DNA from: Alphaproteobacteria bacterium UBA6544 | GTDB lineage: Bacteria > Pseudomonadota > Alphaproteobacteria > UBA8366 | Direction: 5' to 3' | Assembly: GCA_002434595.1 (NCBI GenBank) | Contig: DJKK01000328.1 | Location: 1-11,254, forward strand | DNA length: 11,254 nt | Part shown: positions 1 through 5,827 of the stretch, one piece after another | How positions within the stretch are numbered: the stretch's first letter is position 1 | Layout: each line of letters opens with the position of its first letter | Notes under the pieces: generated by a model | Database searches by the model: none | What the model saw: the letters and a program-made list of their open reading frames with translations, nothing else | Told to the model about the DNA's origin: nothing | Program-made: the position numbers and the translations under genes

Positions 1-771
1 CCGCGCTCTAATCCAGCGACCTATACGGGAGCCTTCACACCGATTAGAGAGTGGTTTTCCGGTCTACCAGAGGCAAAGGCGCGTGGATATGCCCCGGGCC
101 GATTCTCCTTCAACGTAAAGGGCGGTCGATGCGAAGCGTGTCAAGGCGACGGTGTTATCAAGATCGAAATGCACTTCCTGCCTGATATTTACGTTCAATG
201 CGATACCTGCAAAGGAAAACGCTATAATCGCGAAACACTAGAAATTCACTTTAGAGATAGATCGATATCAGATGTTCTTGAAATGACAGTTGAAGAGGGT
301 TCGGACTTCTTCCAAGCTGTTCCAGCCATACGAGACAAGCTCGTAACCCTCCAAAGAGTCGGCCTCGGGTATATTAAGATCGGTCAGCCTGCCACCACCC
401 TTTCAGGTGGCGAAGCGCAAAGGGTCAAGCTCGCAAAAGAACTCTCACGACGGGCCACAGGTAAGACGTTATACATCTTGGATGAACCGACCACGGGACT
501 TCATTTCGAGGACGTGCGGCGGCTCTTGGAAGTCCTCCACGCATTAGTCGATCAAGGTAATACAGTAGTCGTGATTGAGCATAACCTCGAGGTTGTGAAA
601 ACCGCTGATCACGTCATAGATCTTGGGCCCGAAGGGGGTGACATCGACGGTGGCCGGGTCGTGGCGACGGGTACACCCGAGGATGTCGCGGTGGCGGATG
701 GGCATACCGGCGTGTTTCTGGCGCCACTTCTGCCAAAGAAAACGTCATCACGCCGCCGGAAACGCGCATGA
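1..771 (+). CDS. uvrA: UvrABC system protein A (3' part, runs off left edge)
   Basis: C-terminal 256 residues of UvrA, the DNA-damage-sensing ATPase of nucleotide excision repair; the reading frame is open from base 1, so the gene begins outside the window (family about 950 residues). Seen in the fragment: the C-terminal zinc module with Cys44, Cys47, Cys67 and Cys70 (CEAC and CDTC pairs), the ABC signature LSGGEAQ at about 134-140, Walker B with Asp161-Glu162 (YILDEPTTGLH), and the switch histidine at about 194 (VVVIEHN). The Walker A of this second ABC half is not in the window. The gene ends in TGA, sharing four bases with the trmFO start (ATGA), so the two are probably cotranscribed and translationally coupled. 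The sequence closely fits bacterial UvrA; no lesion seen. Confidence 0.97.
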   Translation, partial: PRSNPATYTGAFTPIREWFSGLPEAKARGYAPGRFSFNVKGGRCEACQGDGVIKIEMHFLPDIYVQCDTCKGKRYNRETLEIHFRDRSISDVLEMTVEEGSDFFQAVPAIRDKLVTLQRVGLGYIKIGQPATTLSGGEAQRVKLAKELSRRATGKTLYILDEPTTGLHFEDVRRLLEVLHALVDQGNTVVVIEHNLEVVKTADHVIDLGPEGGDIDGGRVVATGTPEDVAVADGHTGVFLAPLLPKKTSSRRRKRA

Positions 772-2093
772 CCCCGATCCATATTATCGGCGGTGGTCTC
801 GCGGGATGTGAAGCGGCTTGGCAATGCGCGCGTCTCGGTGTGCAGGTCATCCTGCATGAAATGCGACCAATCCGAGGCACTGAAGCCCATGTTTCGGATG
901 ACCTGGCCGAATTGGTCTGCTCCAACTCCTTTCGCTCCGACGATGCGGAATACAATGCAGTAGGATTGCTCCACGAGGAGATGAGACGGTGCAATTCTCT
1001 CATTCTTGCGGTTGGCGATCGTAATAAAGTACCGGCGGGTGGCGCACTTGCCGTGGATCGGACTGCGTTCAGCGAAGCAGTCACCGCCGCAATAACGTCC
1101 GAGCCATTGATTGAAGTACTGCGTGAGGAAATTGCCGGTCTTCCACCGTCAGACTGGGAATCGGTTATCATTGCGACGGGCCCCCTTACCTCTCCAGCCC
1201 TTGGCGAAGCCATGCTATCCCTCACTGGCGAGGACGCCCTCGCCTTCTTCGATGCAATCGCCCCGATAGTCCACCGTGATAGCATCGACATGACGAAAGC
1301 CTGGTTTCAATCTCGCTATGATAAGGGCGGCGGCAAAGATTACATAAATTGTCCTCTCGACAAGGCGCAATATGAAGCCTTCATTCATGTGCTAATTAAT
1401 GGTGCGAAAACGAAGTTTCAGGAGTGGGAGAAGGCCACACCCTATTTCGAAGGCTGCTTGCCAATTGAGGTGATGGCGGAACGTGGGCCTGAGACCTTGC
1501 GGTTCGGTCCGATGAAACCCGTAGGCCTCACCAATCCTCACACGGGCGGTAAAGCACATGCAGTGGTGCAATTGCGTCAGGATAATGCGCTCGGAACCCT
1601 CTATAACCTGGTCGGTTTCCAGACGAAGCTGAAACATGGTGCACAGAAGGAAATTTTACAGACCATACCGGGACTTGAGAGGGCTGAGTTTGCCCGTCTT
1701 GGCGGGATCCACCGGAATACATTCCTAAACAGCCCGAAGCTTCTCGATGGCGAGCTTCGCCTCAAGGCGCGCCCCACATTGCGATTCGCTGGACAGATCA
1801 CCGGTGTGGAGGGATATGTCGAATCAGCGGCTACAGGTATACTTGCGGGGCGGTTTGCGGCAATGGGGCGGCTGGGCCACCAGTTCGAGCCTCCACCGCC
1901 GACAACCGCACTCGGTGCCCTCATCGGTCATATTACAGGCGGTGCCGAGGCGGACACTTTCCAGCCCATGAACGTTAATTTCGGTCTTCTACCGCCCCTG
2001 CAGGTCGAAGGGAAACGGCCCAAAGGTCGCGATCGAAAGCTGGCCTATACGACCCGCGCACGGGCAGATTTCAACACTTGGCTAGCGGCGTAA
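768..2093 (+). CDS. trmFO: Methylenetetrahydrofolate-tRNA-(uracil-5-)-methyltransferase TrmFO
   Basis: Folate/FAD-dependent enzyme (formerly Gid) that makes 5-methyluridine at position 54 of tRNA, using methylenetetrahydrofolate as carbon donor and reduced FAD. Complete, 441 residues, the usual family length. Seen: N-terminal FAD-binding dinucleotide fold GGGLAGCEAA at residues 8-17, the HEMRP motif at 30-34, the ELVCSNSF motif with Cys51, and EGCLPIEVMAERG with Cys230; both cysteines match those known to matter for methyl transfer in the family. The C-terminal half has the conserved QITGVEGY segment and the NVNFGLLPPL motif. The ATG overlaps the uvrA TGA by four bases, which fixes the start. 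It converges with the dehydrogenase gene, with only nine bases between stop codons. Confidence 0.97.
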   Translation: MTPIHIIGGGLAGCEAAWQCARLGVQVILHEMRPIRGTEAHVSDDLAELVCSNSFRSDDAEYNAVGLLHEEMRRCNSLILAVGDRNKVPAGGALAVDRTAFSEAVTAAITSEPLIEVLREEIAGLPPSDWESVIIATGPLTSPALGEAMLSLTGEDALAFFDAIAPIVHRDSIDMTKAWFQSRYDKGGGKDYINCPLDKAQYEAFIHVLINGAKTKFQEWEKATPYFEGCLPIEVMAERGPETLRFGPMKPVGLTNPHTGGKAHAVVQLRQDNALGTLYNLVGFQTKLKHGAQKEILQTIPGLERAEFARLGGIHRNTFLNSPKLLDGELRLKARPTLRFAGQITGVEGYVESAATGILAGRFAAMGRLGHQFEPPPPTTALGALIGHITGGAEADTFQPMNVNFGLLPPLQVEGKRPKGRDRKLAYTTRARADFNTWLAA

Positions 2094-2102
2094 TAGTTCG
2101 CG

Positions 2103-2867
2103 CTAACCGCTTATCGCGAAGGCGCCGTCTACCGGAATGGACGCGCCAGAGACGAAGTCCGAAGCTGCACTTGCCAAGAACACCGCAATGCCCTTGTGGT
2201 CGTCTGGTACACCCCACCGTCCCGCCGGGGTCCGGGTCAGCACCTTGTCGTTGAGTTCGGGCAGGTCGATCCGTGCCTGACGGGTTAAATCCGTGTCGAT
2301 CCAACCGGGCAAGACGGCATTAACCTGGACGTTGTCTTTGGCCCAAGCGGCGGCGAGGCTTTTCGTCATCTGGACGACCCCACCCTTGCTGGCGGAATAG
2401 GCGACCACCATCGGCGCTCCGAATAGGGAATACATGGAGCCGATATTGATTACTTTGCCTTCACCCGCGGATAAAAAGTGCTGATAGGCTGCCTGTGAAC
2501 ACACAAATGCACTGGTCAAATTTGTATCAAGTACGGTGCGCCACTCTGTCAGAGAGAGCGACTGGGGCGCCTTGCGAATGTTTGTGCCGGCATTGTTTAC
2601 CAGGATGTTCAATGTGCCGAACCGTTCGACTGCAAAGTCCATCATTTCTGCGCACGCGGTCTCGTCCTTTACATCCAAAACGAAGGATGTCGCCGAAGCG
2701 CCGGTATCCGTCAGTTCCAAGACCGCCTTTGCATTCTTCTCCTCGTTCCGTCCGGCAACGACGATATTCGCCCCCGCCTCCGCCATACCTTTCGCCATAG
2801 CCAAGCCGATACCGCCATTACCGCCAGTGACTACCGCTGTTTTCCCCGAAAGATCGAACATTTTCAT
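2103..2867 (-). CDS. SDR-family oxidoreductase (classical short-chain dehydrogenase)
   Basis: Classical short-chain dehydrogenase/reductase, 254 residues, cytosolic NAD(P)-dependent oxidoreductase. Seen, numbering from the ATG at 2867: cofactor motif TGGNGGIG at 14-21, Asp65 after the third strand, NNAG at 91-94, and the catalytic tetrad Asn116, Ser144, Tyr157, Lys161 (YSASK), then LPGW and a C-terminal SGASIPVDGA segment. Overall it resembles the gluconate 5-dehydrogenase / 2-deoxy-D-gluconate 3-dehydrogenase (KduD-like) branch, but substrate cannot be assigned. The start is the ATG at 2867, because AGGAGA (2876-2881) lies eight bases upstream; a TTG directly before it (2870) would be a poorer start. 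It follows the NDUFAF6-like pseudogene by 28 bases in the same direction and has no obvious promoter of its own in that gap. Confidence 0.93.
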   Translation of the reverse strand: MKMFDLSGKTAVVTGGNGGIGLAMAKGMAEAGANIVVAGRNEEKNAKAVLELTDTGASATSFVLDVKDETACAEMMDFAVERFGTLNILVNNAGTNIRKAPQSLSLTEWRTVLDTNLTSAFVCSQAAYQHFLSAGEGKVINIGSMYSLFGAPMVVAYSASKGGVVQMTKSLAAAWAKDNVQVNAVLPGWIDTDLTRQARIDLPELNDKVLTRTPAGRWGVPDDHKGIAVFLASAASDFVSGASIPVDGAFAISG

Positions 2868-2875
2868 CAAGACAT

Positions 2876-2881
2876 TCTCCT
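2876..2881 (-). promoter_or_regulatory. Ribosome binding site of the SDR gene
   Basis: AGGAGA on the minus strand, eight bases before the ATG at 2867. It decides between the possible starts TTG 2870, ATG 2867 and ATG 2861 in favour of 2867. Confidence 0.7.
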
Positions 2882-2895
2882 AGACATCTATTTTC

Positions 2896-3761
2896 TTAAT
2901 ACCGCCCAATTAACGCTCGACAGGCAAGTCGTCCCGTTGCCAAACCAGCCGACGTTCCGACACTTGGATTGAATACATTAAATTGGGCACGTCGAATTCG
3001 CCCAACATAGCTCTCTGCGAGGACCACCAACAGCAAGGTAGGACGTGCCGCTTTGGGAATGCTGCTCCGGAGCTTTCTGACAGCCTCGAGCTCGCGCAGG
3101 GCCAGCGCCGCGACATCCGAGTTGGCGGCCGCAAGCGAATCAGACGGTTTCATTTCGGGCAACTCGCGACGCTCAATGTCATGTGCGTCGATCAGGTCTT
3201 CGGGAAGCATCACCCTGCTTTGCGGTAAAAAAAATGCAGCATGGCGCGCAAAATACCCGTGAGTGTCCAGGCGTTACCGACGTGACGTCCCGCCTCCACA
3301 GCCGCCTCTTCGAGTGTTCCGGCAATCGCTTCCATCGCCAAAATAATGAGGGATCCTGATGTTGCATCCGTGTAGTCGGTGAGCTCTTCAAGAGTGACAT
3401 GCATCTCTCTTTCCAAGTCCACCATGCGCCCATCAATTAGCCGGTCGAAATGTTCGCGCGTGGGTCCGCGTCGGGTAACTGTTTCGGCTACGGCTTCGAC
3501 AACGCCGTGTTTGCGTAAATCGGCATTAGTGTAAATAGCCTCGATCGCATCACGCCACCACTGCAATCAAATCGCGCCAAGCATGGTTTCGCTAACGATC
3601 TCGTTCGTTTTCGGGGTCTCTAGGTTGAAGGCGTAAAGCGCAAAGAGATCTTCGCGATGATATTTAGGTGCGAAAAAGGGTCGCAAAAAATCGGTCCGCG
3701 TCATGCCGGCGTACTTCTCCCGCGCAATAGGATAGTTCCGCTGTTGGCAGCACACCAACAC
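2896..3761 (-). pseudogene. Broken NDUFAF6-like squalene/phytoene synthase family gene
   Basis: Remains of an alphaproteobacterial member of the squalene/phytoene synthase superfamily, the branch related to mitochondrial complex I assembly factor NDUFAF6. Three open segments join into one family-like protein: residues with FALYAFNLE (3761-3570), then LQWWRDAIEAIY to LTGILRAM (3566-3235 or so), then RVMLPEDL to the C-terminal ALIGRY (about 3215-2899). The first and second segments are in the same frame, split by one TGA at 3567-3569 where relatives have Arg (GEIRLQWWRD type), consistent with CGA to TGA. Second and third are joined across a run of eight A (3227-3234); with seven, the spacing from LRA to MLPEDL equals the human protein. 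The original start is uncertain: GTG 3761 has no clear ribosome site, whereas ATG 3704 has GGGAGAAG upstream. The -10/-35 at 3783-3811 lies just ahead. Confidence 0.85.
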
Positions 3762-3774
3762 GTCCAGATTCGAT

Positions 3775-3829
3775 TCTAGCGGACTATAGATTCAGTCAGA
3801 GGTGCCGCCAATCTAGCGGTCTCTAGCGG
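3775..3829. repeat. Three copies of the 8-mer TCTAGCGG around a promoter
   Basis: TCTAGCGG occurs at 3775-3782, 3812-3819 and 3822-3829, all in the same orientation; the last two extend to TCTAGCGGT and are ten bases apart, about one helical turn. One copy covers the predicted start of the minus-strand transcript and the other two lie immediately upstream of its -35 box. This placement would suit a regulator binding site, but no known operator was recognised. Confidence 0.45.
3783..3811 (-). promoter_or_regulatory. Putative sigma-70-type promoter of the NDUFAF6-like pseudogene
   Basis: On the minus strand, TTGGCG (3806-3811) and TATAGT (3783-3788) are separated by 17 bases, predicting a transcript start near 3776. 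The -10 matches five of six consensus positions, and the same -10 hexamer occurs in front of yajC. Inference from motif and spacing only. Confidence 0.4.
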
Positions 3830-3873
3830 TTCCACTTCACAATCCGATCGACCGCCTTAATTACTCATTTCAG

Positions 3874-3892
3874 AGCGCGTGAATATCGCGCT
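3874..3892. repeat. Perfect 6-bp inverted repeat, possible operator or hairpin
   Basis: AGCGCG (3874-3879) and CGCGCT (3887-3892) are exact reverse complements around a seven-base centre. It lies about 100 bases upstream of the plus-strand membrane protein gene and upstream of the divergent pseudogene promoter. No T run follows on either strand, so it is not an intrinsic terminator. The rest of the divergent gap 3762-3992 shows no gene and no convincing plus-strand promoter. Confidence 0.3.
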
Positions 3893-3977
3893 ATTCGACT
3901 AGGTGATTGGCAGATATTGGGTTGATGCCTATCTCCTCAAGATATTGTGATCGTTTGGATGCAATGGGACACTAAAT

Positions 3978-3983
3978 GGGAGG
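3978..3983 (+). promoter_or_regulatory. Ribosome binding site of the PuuD-like membrane protein gene
   Basis: GGGAGG nine bases before the ATG at 3993, a strong Shine-Dalgarno match that fixes the start. Confidence 0.75.
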
Positions 3984-3992
3984 TTTTTACCG

Positions 3993-4586
3993 ATGGCAGG
4001 TATACTGACATCACTTCATAACACGGTTATCGCCGGCATCGTGCTCGCGGTTATTTTGTTCGCGCTTTTTCTAGGCACAGGTGGCGCGATAGATTACGCG
4101 TTCTGGACGTTTTTTTTCCGCTGGCTGCATGTGTTGAGCGGCGTAATGTGGATCGGCATACTCTGGTATTTCAATTTTGTCCAAATCCCTAATATGGGGA
4201 ATATTCCGGACGACCAGAAACCGGCGATCAGCAAGGTTATCGCGCCGGCCGCCCTATGGTGGTTCCGCTGGGGTGCTATGGGCACCATCGCGACGGGCCT
4301 CATTCTTGCCGCCATGAATGGCTATCTCGTGGATGCCATTATGCTTGGCTCTTCCGGCGTTGCGAAGCACACGGCCATTGGTATCGGCATGTGGCTTGGA
4401 ACCATTATGTGGTTCAACGTCTGGTTCATCATTTGGCCAAATCAGAAAATTGCTCTTGGCATCGTCGATGCGGATGCGGATGCAAAAGCCGCTTCGGCAC
4501 GGAAAGCTATGCTTTTCTCTCGAACCAATACGATGCTCTCGATTCCAATGCTCTTTGCTATGGTGTCGGCGCAGAACATCTACTGA
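3993..4586 (+). CDS. Urate_ox_N / PuuD-type membrane domain protein (short form)
   Basis: Integral membrane protein of 197 residues that resembles the membrane domain of bacterial urate hydroxylase PuuD (Urate_ox_N family) but lacks the cytochrome c domain found at the C-terminus of full PuuD. About five hydrophobic segments: 12-28, 36-62, 86-108, 127-148 and 180-196. Family-type motifs are RWLHVLSGVMWIG with His46, WYFNFVQIP at 58-66, a Lys125-His126 pair before the fourth segment, and SRTNTMLSIPMLF at 176-188. The histidines could bind haem, but this is inference; urate oxidation should not be assumed without the cytochrome part. The start is supported by GGGAGG at 3978-3983, and an intrinsic terminator follows 23 bases after the stop, so it is probably monocistronic. 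It is intact and lies, on the opposite strand, between two decayed genes. Confidence 0.85.
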   Translation: MAGILTSLHNTVIAGIVLAVILFALFLGTGGAIDYAFWTFFFRWLHVLSGVMWIGILWYFNFVQIPNMGNIPDDQKPAISKVIAPAALWWFRWGAMGTIATGLILAAMNGYLVDAIMLGSSGVAKHTAIGIGMWLGTIMWFNVWFIIWPNQKIALGIVDADADAKAASARKAMLFSRTNTMLSIPMLFAMVSAQNIY

Positions 4587-4609
4587 TCGAACAGATCAAA
4601 ACGACGAAA

Positions 4610-4635
4610 GGCGGGGCTTCGGCTCCGCCTTTTTT
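4610..4635 (+). terminator. Rho-independent terminator
   Basis: Eight-pair stem, GGCGGGGC (4610-4617) with GCTCCGCC (4622-4629), one G-T wobble, TTCG loop, followed by six T (4630-4635). It ends the membrane protein gene at 4586. AAA at 4607-4609 gives only a short T run on the other strand, so any action against minus-strand transcripts from secF would be weak. Confidence 0.92.
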
Positions 4636-4654
4636 CATTTCTAAAGCTATCAAA

Positions 4655-4868
4655 TTAATCGAGAGCGATCAGTCCCGCAGCAACACGGTGACCTGCCGCC
4701 ACAAGGCTGTTGATAGATATCATGGTAAATGGCGATTTCACAGGACAAGGTCCGGCCCGGGAGTACGATTATCGACCCTTGATACTCGGTCCGTGAGACC
4801 TTGAAACGACCGCTTATATAGCTCTAAACGATCTGACGGTCTTCCGGAACCAATTGGGTGATATCCAA
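4655..4868 (-). pseudogene. Relic of an NDUFAF3-like (Mth938/DUF498 domain) gene
   Basis: Too short and broken to appear as an open frame, but both ends are recognisable. Reading the minus strand from TTG 4868, four bases after the secF stop, gives LDITQLVPEDRQIV, then a TAG at 4824-4826, then SYISGRFKVSRTEYQGS and IIVLPGRTL. This follows the N-terminus of alphaproteobacterial Mth938-domain proteins (MDxTPxVPEGRQVIESYGxGRF type). In the frame one base further on, PVKSP (4730-4744) continues the family pattern, and NSLVAAGHRVAAGLIALD (about 4711-4658) ending in TAA 4655-4657 matches the family C-terminus (YNVLLAEGRRVAAALIA type). The total is about 71 codons against about 125 in the family, so the centre is deleted. 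Lesions: a nonsense codon, a frameshift near 4745-4751, and an internal deletion. Family assignment is from memory of the pattern, not a search. Confidence 0.8.
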
Positions 4869-4872
4869 ACGT

Positions 4873-5814
4873 CTATGCCTCCGTCGAGGACCCTTCGTTC
4901 TCATCATCGTTGCTGAGCGAACGACGATCAATCTTGAAATAAATCAACAACGGTACTGCCAGAGCAATAGAAGAATAGGTACCCACGAATACGCCCCAAA
5001 TCAGGGCAATAGTAAACCCACGGATGACCTCTCCGCCAAAGATGAACAGGGCAAGCAACGCTAACAAAGTAGTCACACTGGTCATCACGGTTCGCGAGAG
5101 CGTCTCGTTTATCGACCGATTAAACAACTCGATCATCGAAAGGCGTTTATAGCGGCGCATATTCTCGCGGACGCGGTCATACACAACGACCGTGTCATTT
5201 ATCGAATACCCCGCGATCGTAAGCACCGCTGCAACAGTTGAAACATTGAACTCCAATTGGAGTAACGCAAAAAGACCAATGGTAGTGAGGACATCGTGGG
5301 TAAGGGCGATCACCGCGCCAATACCGAATTGCCATTCAAAACGGAACCAGATGTACAACAGGATTGCCACGACCGCCGCAAGCACCGCCCAAATCGCGGC
5401 TTCCTTCAGTTCTGCGCCGACGGTCGGACCGACAAACTCTGTCCGACGATACTCCGCGACACTGCCAGCGAGTGATCCTTTGATCCTGTCGACAGCGATT
5501 TTTTGGGCGTCATCGCCGCCTTCCTGCCGCTGCACGCGAATCAGAACAGTATCGGGTGCGCCGAACTCCTGAAGCGATATATCGCCTAGTCCAAGCCCGC
5601 CGATCTTGCTGCGTAAATTCCCGATATCCGCTGGTCCAGTCGTCTTGACCTCTAAGAGAATTCCTCCAAGAAAATCGATACCAAGATTAAGTCCGCGCCC
5701 TGCGAACAGGGTCAGCGAGCCAACTACCAGACATATCGACGTCACAAGCGCGACTTTGCGCCACTCCATAAAGTGGATGTTCGTCTTGTCGGGGATTAAT
5801 CGAAGCGTCTTCAA
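4873..5814 (-). CDS. secF: Protein translocase subunit SecF
   Basis: Inner-membrane subunit of the SecDF-YajC complex, which uses the proton gradient to pull exported proteins across the membrane after SecA action. 313 residues from TTG 5814, normal for SecF. Seen: an N-terminal membrane segment after RLIPDKTNIHFM, the GIDFLGG motif beginning the periplasmic domain, then five membrane segments in the C-terminal half including the family hallmark AGYSINDTVVVYDRVREN and a conserved FNRSINETLSRT loop. The start is TTG 5814 because GGGGG (5820-5824) lies five bases upstream and RLIPDxTNI is the usual N-terminus; the frame is open back to 5874, but that stretch lies inside secD. It follows secD by 13 bases. 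Downstream, in the same direction, lies the NDUFAF3-like relic. Confidence 0.96.
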   Translation of the reverse strand: MKTLRLIPDKTNIHFMEWRKVALVTSICLVVGSLTLFAGRGLNLGIDFLGGILLEVKTTGPADIGNLRSKIGGLGLGDISLQEFGAPDTVLIRVQRQEGGDDAQKIAVDRIKGSLAGSVAEYRRTEFVGPTVGAELKEAAIWAVLAAVVAILLYIWFRFEWQFGIGAVIALTHDVLTTIGLFALLQLEFNVSTVAAVLTIAGYSINDTVVVYDRVRENMRRYKRLSMIELFNRSINETLSRTVMTSVTTLLALLALFIFGGEVIRGFTIALIWGVFVGTYSSIALAVPLLIYFKIDRRSLSNDDENEGSSTEA

Positions 5815-5827
5815 GATTACCCCCAGC

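Noticed and set aside
614..1291. 225-codon open frame on the minus strand.
   Set aside because: Lies antisense to uvrA and trmFO, both clearly coding; its translation has no domain-like pattern and is rich in Arg, Ser and Pro as expected of a shadow frame.
2082..2106. Possible bidirectional terminator between trmFO and the dehydrogenase (TAGCG and CGCTA arms).
   Set aside because: Only five pairs with an eleven-base or longer loop and no T run on either side.
3567..3569. TGA inside the NDUFAF6-like gene read as recoding (Trp or selenocysteine) rather than a nonsense mutation.
   Set aside because: TGA is the normal stop of uvrA, surE, pcm, yajC and the membrane protein gene here, the expected residue at this place is Arg, and a second, independent lesion is present downstream.
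3900..3977. Plus-strand promoter for the PuuD-like gene (for example TTGGCA with TATCTC at 17 bases).
   Set aside because: The -10 matches only three of six positions and several equally poor alternatives exist, so none can be chosen.
4256..4804. 182-codon plus-strand open frame across the end of the membrane protein gene and its terminator.
   Set aside because: Out of frame with the recognised gene, runs through a strong terminator and the NDUFAF3-like relic, and has a Cys/His/Trp-rich composition typical of a shadow frame.
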